Shown piece by piece: positions 31,862 through 40,664 of a stretch of 64,000 nucleotides of DNA. The notes under the pieces were generated by a model. That model was not told the origin of the DNA and ran no database searches. It worked only from the letters and a program-made list of their open reading frames with translations. The position numbers were made by a program, and so were the translations under genes. Numbering within the stretch: the stretch's first letter is position 1; every line of letters starts with the position of its first letter. The DNA is taken from IMG/VR virus record IMGVR_UViG_3300034283_001965, positions 1 to 64,000 of that record; one strand, 5' to 3'. Source of the stretch: a virus.

Positions 31862-33124
31862 ATGCCAGAGTATACAAACACAGAAAAAAACACGACTCAA
31901 TATAATGGTCCAGTTAATAGTTCTGATTTTAATCTTAAAATAGAGCAAAACTACCAGGACCTGGTTCAGTTGTACAATAGGTCCGGAATCCTGGATCAAA
32001 AGCTAAAGCAGGCTTTTGAAAGAGTGCTCAAAGACCACTTGTTTATGTCACAAGCCATTGGGGATATAGAGGATAGGCTAAACGCAATAGAAAGTTCCGC
32101 TTCTGGGCAGAAGAAGCTTTCTATATATAATTACTCTCAATTAGACCCAGTTTCAATGTTGAATACAGATTTTGCAATCTCTAGTTCTGATATTTTAAGC
32201 TTTGATTACATACATAATATACTCACTCTTCCAAAGATAGACGGTGCTTCGCACTCTAAGATCAAGTTCTTTAATAGTTTTATAGGTCAAGTAGTGCCAA
32301 ACTTTTTTGAGACTAAAGTTGACAATGTATTTGTAAGCGTTGATAAACCAGGTGCAGTCATAGATACAACACCTGTCTATAACGCCGTTCTAGATAACTC
32401 TGATAAGTTCTGGAAGAGAAACATAATAGTCGATAGCGCAATGGGCCTGAATGCTCAGACCTATTTGTACATTAAAATACCGACTTCATATGGTGGTAAC
32501 GATAATAGTAATTTTGTTGCCCTTACTCCTTACCCTATTTTCGGAGTTGACATTCTTTCAATTGAGTACACCTCTACTCAAAACCCTAGTTTAACCCCTA
32601 AAGATACCTGGGTGCCTCTTAACTTTAACAAATTATATGATGGAGTAAGTGAAGCTATTGGAAAGATTCCTCCTGGCGGTTGGTCTATATCTGGATCTGA
32701 TGTAATACTTAATTCTGGTCCCGTTGGCTTTTACTTGCCACCAGTAAACATAACTGGTTTAAGAATAAATATGAGACAGAGAAACTATATTAAAGAAAAT
32801 GGTAAATACGTATATACCTACGGTCTTTCAGACCTAGACATAAGGTCAGATAGCTTCATGCCATCGGGTAGAACCATTATTAAATTTACAGCACCTCAAG
32901 ACACTCTTATATATGAAGTAACAGACGTTATACCTAAAATTTATAACGTACCAGAAGAATTAATCCCAACTGCTTTCAGCTATAGAATAATTTACAAGGA
33001 TTCTGGAATATACACAGAAGAGAATCCAAATGGTTCGACTTCTGTCTGGGTAGAAGTAACTTTAAATCAGTTAGGTGACGGAACTTCACCCGTTCTTTCC
33101 GACCTAATAATTAAGTATAATTAA
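31862..33124 (+). CDS. Tail fibre-type protein, last member of the related group
   Basis: 420 residues from ATG 31862. The N-terminal part is helical (RVLKDHLFMSQAIGDIEDRL, about residues 48-67), followed by HNILTLPKIDGAS. That segment parallels the protein from 29179. The C-terminus (GTSPVLSDLIIKYN) parallels both neighbours. It is the shortest member of the group and ends the fibre set. No catalytic motif. Confidence 0.6.
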   Translation: MPEYTNTEKNTTQYNGPVNSSDFNLKIEQNYQDLVQLYNRSGILDQKLKQAFERVLKDHLFMSQAIGDIEDRLNAIESSASGQKKLSIYNYSQLDPVSMLNTDFAISSSDILSFDYIHNILTLPKIDGASHSKIKFFNSFIGQVVPNFFETKVDNVFVSVDKPGAVIDTTPVYNAVLDNSDKFWKRNIIVDSAMGLNAQTYLYIKIPTSYGGNDNSNFVALTPYPIFGVDILSIEYTSTQNPSLTPKDTWVPLNFNKLYDGVSEAIGKIPPGGWSISGSDVILNSGPVGFYLPPVNITGLRINMRQRNYIKENGKYVYTYGLSDLDIRSDSFMPSGRTIIKFTAPQDTLIYEVTDVIPKIYNVPEELIPTAFSYRIIYKDSGIYTEENPNGSTSVWVEVTLNQLGDGTSPVLSDLIIKYN

Positions 33125-33191
33125 AGATTAAAAAAAACAAAACCTATTTTACTATATACATACACGATGACACTCGCATAAGGAGAATGAA

Positions 33192-33827
33192 ATGGCTACA
33201 TTTTACGTAGGACCAAGACCAGTTTTAAAGGGTCAAAATACAAATGAGATGGTTAATCCATACACCTCTCTTTCAGGAAAATCCAAAGGTACCGGAACTT
33301 ATTCATATTACCCACTATATGGCACAAGTCATATCTTAGATGGTGCCCCAGACAATAACCACACGCCAGGTACTGGATACTTCCCCGGTGATGTATTCTT
33401 GTCGCAGATCTTTAACGGATCAACCCTCTATATCCATCCTCTTGCTGGGACCTTCCCTGACGGTACTGCTACTTACGACGGTGCTAGATTCCGCCCTATG
33501 GAATATAAAGGTCTTGCGGGGGCTCAGGCCTTCCCTACAGCCTTTGGACACGTAGAGAGAGAAAACGATTACAAGGTTCGTCAGTACACATTCAAGGGTG
33601 TTGCATCAGCTCAGGCTTTCGCAAACACTGGTCACGCTGCAAGAACTGATGAACAGGGTGCACCATCTACTTTTGGTCTCTTTAGACCAGATGAATATCA
33701 GGGTGTAGCAAGTGCTAAAGTATTCCCAACAGAATTTGGACAAGCAATCCCAACCGGCTATGATAACAACTATGGCAAAAACAAAGTTCAAGAGTGGCGT
33801 GGCGTCGCCTCTTCAAAAGCTCTCTAA
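33192..33827 (+). CDS. Repeat-bearing, probably abundant virion protein
   Basis: 211 residues with a strong AAGGAG site before the ATG. Four imperfect repeats fill the C-terminal half: EYKGLAGAQAFPTAFGH (about 104), TFKGVASAQAFA (133), EYQGVASAKVFPTEFGQ (168) and a truncated EWRGVASSKAL at the end (201). The start MATFYVGPRPVLKG is also distinctive. Codon choice is shifted to C-ending and CGT/CGC codons compared with the AGA-rich neighbours, as in highly expressed genes. The AT-rich 67 bases upstream may hold a promoter, but no clear -35/-10 pair is visible. It is probably a decoration or fibre-coat protein; the family is unidentified. Confidence 0.65.
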   Translation: MATFYVGPRPVLKGQNTNEMVNPYTSLSGKSKGTGTYSYYPLYGTSHILDGAPDNNHTPGTGYFPGDVFLSQIFNGSTLYIHPLAGTFPDGTATYDGARFRPMEYKGLAGAQAFPTAFGHVERENDYKVRQYTFKGVASAQAFANTGHAARTDEQGAPSTFGLFRPDEYQGVASAKVFPTEFGQAIPTGYDNNYGKNKVQEWRGVASSKAL

Positions 33828-34092
33828 TTACTATTCTAATCCTATAGTATTAAAAAAGGGAGATGAACTTTCTGGTAATATTGCATGGGCTTTTCTTCTA
33901 GCTAGTGTCATAGCATATGATGCTTATGCAATAAAAACACAGAAGGCAGAAACCTTGACTAGAGCATTTTGGAGAAATACCGAGAAGCCATTAAAGAGTT
34001 TAATACCAATAATAATATGGACAGGATTAACTGTTCATCTGTTGTTGGAAAAAGATATTAGAAAAAAGAAGTTTAATAAAACAAGTCATTAA
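33772..34092 (+). CDS. Small one/two-span membrane protein overlapping the repeat protein
   Basis: 106 residues from ATG 33772, which lies 56 bases inside the previous gene in another frame. AIAWAFLL-type hydrophobic sequence (NIAWAFLLASVIAYDAYAI, about residues 39-57) forms one membrane span. A second weaker span is LIPIIIWTGLTVHLLL (about 79-94). The end is strongly basic. The W-x-x-x...YDxxA...E-T-L-(S/T) pattern followed by a second span ending in H-L is one I associate with small actinophage membrane proteins near lysis or tail genes. A holin-like role is possible but unproven. Confidence 0.65.
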   Translation: MAKTKFKSGVASPLQKLSNYYSNPIVLKKGDELSGNIAWAFLLASVIAYDAYAIKTQKAETLTRAFWRNTEKPLKSLIPIIIWTGLTVHLLLEKDIRKKKFNKTSH

Positions 34093-34118
34093 CCCGACAA
34101 GGTAAACAACATAGCCTG

Positions 34119-34127
34119 TGGTATACT
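34119..34127 (+). promoter_or_regulatory. Extended -10 promoter candidate
   Basis: TGGTATACT fits the TGn-TATAAT extended -10 form. No convincing -35 at 17 bases. It lies between the membrane gene and the terminator at 34151, so a transcript from it would meet that hairpin almost at once. Confidence 0.4.
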
Positions 34128-34150
34128 CTATAGGCACAACACATTTGAAC

Positions 34151-34187
34151 TCCCGTCCTATATAGATTAGGACGGGATTCAATTTTT
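34151..34187 (+). terminator. Intrinsic terminator
   Basis: A perfect 10-bp stem, TCCCGTCCTA with TAGGACGGGA, has a 7-base loop and is followed by a T-rich tail. It closes the virion operon before the nucleotide-metabolism block. Confidence 0.85.
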
Positions 34188-34232
34188 ATACAGCAGTTTT
34201 ACATCTTTTAACAAAGATAAAGAGGATTGGAT

Positions 34233-34934
34233 ATGTCTTTACAGGAATTGACAAAGGTCACCGAACAGGGGATATTGTCCATAGACACTGCTCAAAAATA
34301 TCTCAATTTGTACATAGGTGATAGTGATTGGTCAAAGCACATAAATCAGTTGTGGTTAAATCTTGAGAGTAAAAATAAAAACTTGGATCTTTCCAAAGAA
34401 GATATCAAAAGAATTATTGCGTGCACAATGTTGCTTCCTACTTACGAAAAGACTACAATACCAGATCCTGTCCATTTGATTTTATTCTGGTGCACAACAT
34501 GGGGCCAGCTTAAAGAAAAAGACTGGTTTTCTCTGCTTCAAGATGTGGTTAAAAAAGATATCTTAATTCAAAACAATAGAAAAAATCTATTAGACATTGG
34601 AGTCATAGATCCAATAGACTACTCTCCTCTTACTAGACAGGCTTCAAACTGGCTGTACGCAGAAGCCGAGAATAGTGGAGCAATTACTGATTCTAATAGA
34701 AAAGAAATAACTACCAAACTGCAAAATCTAGTAAGAATATATGGTGGAGCTGTAATCTCTAATATCTTTACTAATCATAAGAACTCTTTAAATAAAATAC
34801 TCAATTGGAGAAGCGGATACTTCTTCGAGAGAGAGATATATAGTGTATACTCATATGATCAAATTCTTAAGATAAAACAACTCGAATTACAAAAACTGAA
34901 TCCAAAATATATAAAATTAATAAGTAGTAAATAA
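34233..34934 (+). CDS. Unknown helical protein
   Basis: 233 residues; ATG 34233 is preferred because AGAGG lies a suitable distance upstream, while the TTG at 34227 does not have one. The sequence is mostly helical, with Trp-rich patches (LFWCTTWGQLKEKDWF, about 84-99) and a basic end. I recognise no family. It is the first gene after the terminator and shares a direction with the ribonucleotide reductase 10 bases downstream, so it may be an early or regulatory gene. Confidence 0.6.
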   Translation: MSLQELTKVTEQGILSIDTAQKYLNLYIGDSDWSKHINQLWLNLESKNKNLDLSKEDIKRIIACTMLLPTYEKTTIPDPVHLILFWCTTWGQLKEKDWFSLLQDVVKKDILIQNNRKNLLDIGVIDPIDYSPLTRQASNWLYAEAENSGAITDSNRKEITTKLQNLVRIYGGAVISNIFTNHKNSLNKILNWRSGYFFEREIYSVYSYDQILKIKQLELQKLNPKYIKLISSK

Positions 34935-34944
34935 CAGGAGAAAA

Positions 34945-37053
34945 ATGGAAATTATAACAGCACCTCAAGACACCATAGGTATTACATCTGCTTCAACTAA
35001 AAATGCATCAATGTTTTCCTTTAGACTTACAGATGATTTCGTAGATGGATATAGGAGCAGAATTGCCCCTTTTGGGTATAGAGACGCAGCTGGAAACTCA
35101 GTAGGTGAAATAACATTCTTAAGAACTTATTCTAGATTAAAAGAAGATGGGACAAAAGAGACTTGGGCTGATGTTTGTGAGCGAGTAATTAATGGAATGT
35201 ATTCTTTGCAAAAAGACCATTGTAAGTCAAGTCGTCTTCCATGGAATGATGTAAAGGCTCAAGCCAGCGCAAAAGACGCTTTCGACCGTTTATTCAACCT
35301 TAAGTGGACTCCACCTGGACGTGGACTATGGATGATGGGTACCAAGATCGTCAATGTACACAAGAACTCTGCAGCCCTTCAGAACTGTGCATTTGTCAGC
35401 ACTGCAGAAATGTCAAAAGCCAATCCATCTAAACCATTCATGTTCCTCATGGAAGCCTCGATGCTTGGAGTTGGAGTTGGCTTTGACGACAAGGGTGCGG
35501 ATAAAGACTTCACTATATATAAGCCAGTAGAGAAGGTGACTACAGACATTATCGCTGACGACAGAGAAAGCTGGGCAAGAGCAACTGGAGATTTAATTAA
35601 CTCTTACCTTAAACCAGAGCAGAGTACGATTCAATTTGACTACTCATTAATTAGACCATTAGGTAGTCCAATCCAAACATTTGGCGGCACTGCTTCAGGA
35701 CCAGCTCCTCTAATCAAGCTGCACAACGCAATTAGAAATATATTTGATGGACGTAGTGGAGATAAACTAACCCGTAGAGATATTGCAGACATAGGCAATC
35801 TTATTGGAGTATGTGTTGTGTCAGGTAATGTTAGACGTTCAGCTGAACTTTTGATTGGAAGAATTGATGATCAAGATTTCTTAAACTTAAAGAATGCTGA
35901 AGTGTTCCCTGAGAGAAACTCTTATGATTCTCAAAATCCAGGTTGGGGATGGATGTCTAACAACTCAGTCGAAGTATCAGTTGGCCAAGATCTTACTCCT
36001 ATAGTTGATGGCATTGCTAGAAATGGTGAACCCGGAGTAATCTGGATGGACATGGCACGTAAATACGGTCGTCTAGCCGATCCTGCCAATAATAAAGACC
36101 ATAGAGTTGTTGGATTTAATCCATGCGCAGAACAGTCCCTAGAGTCTTACGAGTGCTGTACTTTGGTAGAAACATACTTAGGTAGACATGAATCTCTCGA
36201 AGATTTTAAGCGTACGCTAAAGTTTGCATACCTGTACGCTAAGACGGTAACTCTTCTTCCAACTCACTGGGAAGAGACAAATGCAATCATGCAGAGAAAT
36301 CGTAGAATCGGTGCGTCAATGTCCGGTGTTGCAGACTTTGCCGACACTAACGGTATGCCAGTTCTCAGAGAATGGATGGATCAAGGTTACAAGACGGTCC
36401 AAAGATATGACAATATCTATTCTGAATGGCTTGGAGTTCGCGAGTCGATCAAGATGACGACAGTAAAGCCTTCTGGAACTGTTTCAATTCTGGCTGGAGA
36501 ATCTCCTGGTGTTCACTGGACCCCAGGTGGCAAATACTTCAATAGAACAATCAGATTCTCAAACGATGATCCTATGCTTCCTTTGTTTGTAATGGCTAAC
36601 TATAAGGTAGAACCAGCAGCTGAATCTCCAGATACAACTTCTGTCGTTTACTTTCCAATCAAGTCTGATGCAAGACGTGCTGAACGTGATGTAACAATTT
36701 TTGAAAAAATGTCTTTAGCTGCAGTTGCACAAAGATACTGGTCTGATAACTCAGTTTCAGTAACTATTTCTTTTGACCCAGAAACAGAATCTGAACATGT
36801 GGGGACTGTACTTCATATGTATGATGGTCAGCTTAAGACTGTTTCGTTTTTACCTTCGGGCAACTTTACTTATCCACAGATGCCTTATACCCAAATTACA
36901 GAAGAGCAGTATCACGAAGAGGGAGAGAAGAAGTTGTTCCCAATAGATTTCTCTGGAGTCTACGCCGGTATGGCAGCTGATGCTATCGGAGAATCATATT
37001 GCACAACAGATTCATGTGAGATCAAGTTAATAAAAGATAACGTTAAAAATTAG
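34945..37053 (+). CDS. nrdJ: Class II (adenosylcobalamin-dependent) ribonucleotide reductase
   Basis: 702 residues, ATG after AGGAG. It reduces ribonucleotides to deoxyribonucleotides for phage DNA synthesis. Visible signatures are LQNCAFVS (first redox Cys, about 148), NVRRSAELLIG (about 294), FNPCAEQSLESYECC with the radical-site Cys at about 394, and KPSGTVSILAGESPG (about 511). The absence of an NrdB partner and the NPCAEQ/ECC arrangement favour class II. The C-terminus has two Cys (YCTTDSCEIK) that could serve as the swinging redox pair. Codon use here includes CGT and CGC, suggesting high expression. ThyX, dCMP deaminase and the dNMP kinase belong to the same pathway. Confidence 0.9.
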   Translation: MEIITAPQDTIGITSASTKNASMFSFRLTDDFVDGYRSRIAPFGYRDAAGNSVGEITFLRTYSRLKEDGTKETWADVCERVINGMYSLQKDHCKSSRLPWNDVKAQASAKDAFDRLFNLKWTPPGRGLWMMGTKIVNVHKNSAALQNCAFVSTAEMSKANPSKPFMFLMEASMLGVGVGFDDKGADKDFTIYKPVEKVTTDIIADDRESWARATGDLINSYLKPEQSTIQFDYSLIRPLGSPIQTFGGTASGPAPLIKLHNAIRNIFDGRSGDKLTRRDIADIGNLIGVCVVSGNVRRSAELLIGRIDDQDFLNLKNAEVFPERNSYDSQNPGWGWMSNNSVEVSVGQDLTPIVDGIARNGEPGVIWMDMARKYGRLADPANNKDHRVVGFNPCAEQSLESYECCTLVETYLGRHESLEDFKRTLKFAYLYAKTVTLLPTHWEETNAIMQRNRRIGASMSGVADFADTNGMPVLREWMDQGYKTVQRYDNIYSEWLGVRESIKMTTVKPSGTVSILAGESPGVHWTPGGKYFNRTIRFSNDDPMLPLFVMANYKVEPAAESPDTTSVVYFPIKSDARRAERDVTIFEKMSLAAVAQRYWSDNSVSVTISFDPETESEHVGTVLHMYDGQLKTVSFLPSGNFTYPQMPYTQITEEQYHEEGEKKLFPIDFSGVYAGMAADAIGESYCTTDSCEIKLIKDNVKN

Positions 37054-37062
37054 GAGATCGTC

Positions 37063-37419
37063 TTGTCAGGCAAGAATGAAGAAGATGATTTCAATAAAAC
37101 GTTTGCTGAAATTATGAAACTTTCTAATATAGAAGATTTTGATTCTGTAGTTAAATCAGAAACATTTTCTTCTATTAAAGAAAACATACTTTTATTAAAC
37201 GCTTTAAATGAACTAAGTCAAGAAATAAATTCAATAATACTTTGCATAATCAACGAGTCTCCAGTGGACCTAACTGATGATATGCAAGAAATGTTATCTA
37301 CAATTTATAAATTATCTATTGATTTCATCGATGATATGATAGACTTAAATAGTATAGATTTAGAATTCGATACATATGATGATGATGAAGAAGAAAGTGA
37401 AGATGACGATGACTACTGA
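37063..37419 (+). CDS. Small acidic protein of unknown function
   Basis: 118 residues from TTG 37063, which has AGGAG at proper spacing. It is helical and ends in a long acidic tail (DTYDDDEEESEDDDDY). Acidic tails often bind basic partners or mimic DNA; that is only a possibility here. It overlaps the thyX start, suggesting translational coupling. Family not recognised. Confidence 0.65.
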   Translation: MSGKNEEDDFNKTFAEIMKLSNIEDFDSVVKSETFSSIKENILLLNALNELSQEINSIILCIINESPVDLTDDMQEMLSTIYKLSIDFIDDMIDLNSIDLEFDTYDDDEEESEDDDDY

Positions 37420-38137
37420 GCTAGTATCAGACATAGAAGATAATAGTGCTATACAGGTATTGGACCATGGATACGTAAAGTTAATAGACTATATGGGTTC
37501 TGATCTTTCTGTAGTAAACGCTGCAAGAGCTTCTTTTGCTAAAGAGGCAGAGTCAATGACTCCAAAAGATGCAAAGTTACTAGACTATTTAGCTAGAGAA
37601 AATCACATGTCACCGTTTAGGCACGCTTTTATGACATTCGAGTTCAAGGCTCCACTAATGGTTGCCAGACAACATTGGAAATATGTTGTAGGCTCTGATC
37701 ACACTATGGATTCTTGGAATGAATCTTCAAGAAGATACATAACTATGGATCCAGAATTCTATATTCCTAACTCAGATGAATGGCGTTTAGCCCCAGAAGA
37801 CAAAAAGCAAGGTTCTATGGGGTTAGCCGATCCTTTCATAGGGTCTTTATTGCATAGCGAATTAGTTGCTTATTGTGAAAAAGGTGAAGCCCTATATAAC
37901 CTTGCGATGGAATATGGGATTGCTCCAGAACAGGCTAGATTATTTCTCCCTGCATATTCGATGTATGTAACTTATAGGTGGTCTTGCAGTCTACAGTCTG
38001 TGTGCTTATTCTTAAACCAAAGATTAGCAGAAGACTCTCAGGTAGAAATACAAAAGTATGCCAGTGCAATTTATCTTTTGGCGCAGCCTTTATTCCCGGT
38101 ATCAATATCTAGATTGGTAGATGTATCTAATGTTTAA
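37403..38137 (+). CDS. thyX: Flavin-dependent thymidylate synthase
   Basis: About 244 residues; ATG 37403 or 37409, both inside the end of the preceding gene. The ThyX signature is visible as RQHWKYVVGSD, then SWNESSRRY at about 105-113, corresponding to the RHR...S-x-N-E-x-S-x-R-Y pattern. SPFRHAFMTFEFKAP and PEQARLFLPAYSMYVTYRW are the other conserved parts. The enzyme methylates dUMP using methylenetetrahydrofolate and FAD. The first R-H-R element is modified to R-Q-H, seen also in other members. It sits with reductase and deaminase genes, completing dTTP supply. Confidence 0.9.
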   Translation: MTMTTELVSDIEDNSAIQVLDHGYVKLIDYMGSDLSVVNAARASFAKEAESMTPKDAKLLDYLARENHMSPFRHAFMTFEFKAPLMVARQHWKYVVGSDHTMDSWNESSRRYITMDPEFYIPNSDEWRLAPEDKKQGSMGLADPFIGSLLHSELVAYCEKGEALYNLAMEYGIAPEQARLFLPAYSMYVTYRWSCSLQSVCLFLNQRLAEDSQVEIQKYASAIYLLAQPLFPVSISRLVDVSNV

Positions 38138-38297
38138 ACAAATATTATTTATAATTTTATTTGCAATTCTAATTTCATGGAGCGTAAGTCTTCAGATAGT
38201 ACTTCAAGCAATTGAAGATAAGAAGGTAAGAATTAGAGTCATAGCAATGATTCTTTCTGTAACACTATTAGCTGGACTGTCTTTAACCTTAGTGTAA
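38130..38297 (+). CDS. Two-span small membrane protein
   Basis: 55 residues; the ATG overlaps the end of thyX (AATGTTTAA). Residues 4-22 (ILFIILFAILISWSVSL) and about 38-54 (VIAMILSVTLLAGLSL) form two hydrophobic spans separated by a short charged loop. No family is recognised. The tight overlap on both sides supports reality. Confidence 0.6.
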   Translation: MFKQILFIILFAILISWSVSLQIVLQAIEDKKVRIRVIAMILSVTLLAGLSLTLV

Positions 38298-38299
38298 TT

Positions 38300-38749
38300 A
38301 TGCTAAAAAGAAAAGATAGACAATACGTAGAACTTTGCTTTTCTGCTGCCAAGATATTCTCGACATGTGGGAAGAAAAAGTATGCAGCTGTCCTATTGGA
38401 CAAAGACGATCACATAGTCGGAATAGGCTACAATGGAGGCCCAAGAGGTTTTCAACACTGCGATGAAGGCGGTTGTCCTAGATTCCAAGACATGTCTGCA
38501 AGTGGATCTGATTACGATAACTGCATAGCAGTACATGCAGAGGCTAATGCGTTTTTACATTCTGATTACAGTTCTAAACCTACAAAGTTATATGTAAATG
38601 GACCACCATGTTTTTCTTGCGCAAAGCTTGTAGCTAATAGTACAATAGAAGAAGTATATTATGTTAAGGATGAAAGTTATTTTCAATGGAAAAATGTAGA
38701 AAGTTTTTTGCACAAAGCCGGAGTAAGCACTATTGAGATGGGAATATAA
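38300..38749 (+). CDS. dCMP deaminase-family zinc enzyme
   Basis: 149 residues from ATG 38300. The zinc/catalytic set HAEANAF (about 78-84) and PPCFSCAK (about 103-110) is complete. YNGGPRGFQHC and GGCPRF upstream match the deoxycytidylate deaminase branch, which has an extra zinc site. The product dUMP would feed ThyX. It ends with an ATG-overlapping stop that starts the next gene. Confidence 0.88.
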   Translation: MLKRKDRQYVELCFSAAKIFSTCGKKKYAAVLLDKDDHIVGIGYNGGPRGFQHCDEGGCPRFQDMSASGSDYDNCIAVHAEANAFLHSDYSSKPTKLYVNGPPCFSCAKLVANSTIEEVYYVKDESYFQWKNVESFLHKAGVSTIEMGI

Positions 38750-38985
38750 TGCCAGCATCTAAGCTGAATTATTTAGTAATGTATAAAAACCATAGCCAAG
38801 TCTATGGTTGTTCTTCAAAGAAAATAGCAGCGGAGAGTCCACCTCCAGAAGGTTATTCTGAACAGGATAAAATAGTTTTATTTATTACACTTGAGCCAGA
38901 TACCGATAATCTTTGCGTATATCCTATAGATCCATCTATTGAAGAAGAAAAAACAAACAAGAGAAAGAAAAAAACAGATGACTAA
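38749..38985 (+). CDS. Small basic-tailed hypothetical protein
   Basis: 78 residues; the ATG overlaps the previous stop (TAATG). Starts as a compact alpha/beta sequence (NYLVMYKNHSQVYGCSSKKIA) and ends in a Lys/Arg-rich tail. No family recognised. Confidence 0.6.
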   Translation: MPASKLNYLVMYKNHSQVYGCSSKKIAAESPPPEGYSEQDKIVLFITLEPDTDNLCVYPIDPSIEEEKTNKRKKKTDD

Positions 38986-39220
38986 AAAGCAGTCATATAA
39001 GAAAAAGGTAAGTGTTAAACTTGTACCAGGTCAAGCTCTTTTTGTAGCTGACATAGAGGTAATGAATCATATTATCCAGGTATACTCAGATATGTCCGTA
39101 ACTTGTCAGAACGATGATGAATCACAGGCTTGGATGGATGTAGCATTGCAGATCGAAGATTGGTGCAATAAGACATATCATTCAGGTGAAGCTCAGGAGG
39201 AATATGAAGAAGAATACTGA
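38978..39220 (+). CDS. Small hypothetical protein
   Basis: 80 residues from ATG 38978, overlapping the previous gene by 8 bases. The basic start MTKKQSYKKKVSVKLVPG leads into a helical region and an acidic end (EAQEEYEEEY). No family recognised. Confidence 0.6.
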   Translation: MTKKQSYKKKVSVKLVPGQALFVADIEVMNHIIQVYSDMSVTCQNDDESQAWMDVALQIEDWCNKTYHSGEAQEEYEEEY

Positions 39221-39455
39221 AAATTTAATAGTAACCTCTATTGCTACTGCTTTGTTGGCTTGTTTCATCTTGTCGAAAAGAAAAAGTTTTAATGATCAAG
39301 ATCAACCAAAAGCTGATTTCATACAATACGGTAATAGGCTTATAGAGTTCTTTGAAAAAGAAACAATATCAGCAGCAAATGAAAAATTTAATTGCTATTT
39401 AGATATGGGCATCAATCCGTCGGAAGCATTTAATATGACAGTAGGAAAAATATAA
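39204..39455 (+). CDS. Small membrane-anchored protein
   Basis: 83 residues from ATG 39204, chosen because CAGGAGG stands six bases upstream; an earlier in-frame start lacks this. Residues 9-22 (IVTSIATALLACFIL) form one N-terminal span, the rest is helical and cytosolic-looking. Overlaps the preceding gene by 17 bases. Confidence 0.6.
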   Translation: MKKNTENLIVTSIATALLACFILSKRKSFNDQDQPKADFIQYGNRLIEFFEKETISAANEKFNCYLDMGINPSEAFNMTVGKI

Positions 39456-40258
39456 TGATAGACCTTTGTGTAGTTAACTATAATACAAGACCGCTTCTGC
39501 AAAGAATGCTGGACGTGTTACATTCCGATTTAGACTCAGTAGAAAAAGTATGGACTCTTCAAATAATGGATAATGAGTCAACAGATGACTTTATTCCATG
39601 GCTTAGGGAAAATGAAGAAAGATATCAAATAGATAGAACTTATCTTAGAAAGAATATAGGATACTCTGCAGCTATAAACTATATGGCAAGTAAAACATCT
39701 TCTGACATAGTAGCTGTACTAAACGGAGACATCTGGATGACAAGCTCAGATGTTTATAAGATTCAACAGATTTTTGATGAGAATCCTGAAATCCATATTC
39801 TTGGACCAAAGCAAAGAGATGAACAAGGCTATATCACCCATGCCGGAATTATCGGAACTAATACTGAACCAAAGCATAGAGCATGGAGAGAGCCTGATCC
39901 GCAAGATACCGCTTATAGAGATCGCATAGAGTGCGTTACAGTTTCAGGATCTGCCTATTTTGTTAGAAGAGAAGTATGGGACGCACTAACTAATAATGAA
40001 AAATATAGAGAAATATACCCAGACGCAATTGGGGCATTTCTTCCTACCCCTCACTATTATGAGGAAACTTGGTGTTCATATTTTGCTAGACATCTAGGGT
40101 ATAATGTAGTTTACGATGGAAGTGTTTCGATAGGGCACAGTTGGCACGCATCGACACCAAAACCAGGTCAAGGAGTCAGTCATGCAGATTCCTATTTCCC
40201 TATAAGTAGAGAAATATTTAGAAAAGCATGTGATCATATAGGAATAGAAAGAGATTAA
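39455..40258 (+). CDS. Family 2-like glycosyltransferase
   Basis: 267 residues, ATG overlapping the previous stop by one base. The start LCVVNYNTRPLLQRML, followed by MDNESTDD (about 38-45), is the nucleotide-sugar-binding part of GT-A folds. VLNGDIWM (about 89-96) carries the metal-binding acidic motif. Later SAYFVRREVWD and FARHLGYNVVYDG match rhamnosyltransferase-like members. It could glycosylate virion protein, host wall or modified DNA. Acceptor unknown. Confidence 0.85.
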   Translation: MIDLCVVNYNTRPLLQRMLDVLHSDLDSVEKVWTLQIMDNESTDDFIPWLRENEERYQIDRTYLRKNIGYSAAINYMASKTSSDIVAVLNGDIWMTSSDVYKIQQIFDENPEIHILGPKQRDEQGYITHAGIIGTNTEPKHRAWREPDPQDTAYRDRIECVTVSGSAYFVRREVWDALTNNEKYREIYPDAIGAFLPTPHYYEETWCSYFARHLGYNVVYDGSVSIGHSWHASTPKPGQGVSHADSYFPISREIFRKACDHIGIERD

Positions 40259-40259
40259 A

Positions 40260-40664
40260 ATGACAGAAAAATTTAATGTATATTTATACAATGCAGAAGT
40301 AATTAAAGTAGTAGATGGAGACACCTTTAAGATCGTAGTTGATCTTGGTTTTGAAGTAAAGTTTGGGCCAAAAAGCGTAAGACTTTATGGCGTGAATACG
40401 CCGGAAAGCCGTACTACAAATCTTGAAGAAAAGAAAATGGGACTTGCTGCAAAAGAGTTTACCGACCAATGGATTACAGCTGCCGGTAAAAAAGTTAAAA
40501 TAGAAACAATTCTTGATAAAAATGAAAAATATGGAAGAATCCTTGCTAGAGTATGGAACGAAGCAGGAGAATGTCTAAACGAAGCTATCGTAAAATCTGG
40601 TTTAGCTAGAGAATACTTTGGTGTTGGTGATAAAACATTCCAGGAATTTAAAAAGGAAAGCTAA
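40260..40664 (+). CDS. Thermonuclease-family (SNase-like) nuclease
   Basis: 134 residues. The SNase motifs are visible: VVDGDTFKI (about 18-26), VRLYGVNTPES (about 40-50, catalytic Arg region) and KYGRILARVW (about 89-98), then LAREYFGVG. The enzyme cleaves DNA or RNA with calcium. There is no signal peptide, so it should act inside the cell, perhaps on host nucleic acid. Confidence 0.82.
   Translation: MTEKFNVYLYNAEVIKVVDGDTFKIVVDLGFEVKFGPKSVRLYGVNTPESRTTNLEEKKMGLAAKEFTDQWITAAGKKVKIETILDKNEKYGRILARVWNEAGECLNEAIVKSGLAREYFGVGDKTFQEFKKES

Noticed and set aside
37376-37402. Longer N-terminus for ThyX, looking like another frameshift pair with the 37063 gene
   Set aside because: The Lys/Met-rich extension is only the other frame of the acidic tail; ThyX starts at 37403 or 37409 by normal overlap and no CGGA is present.
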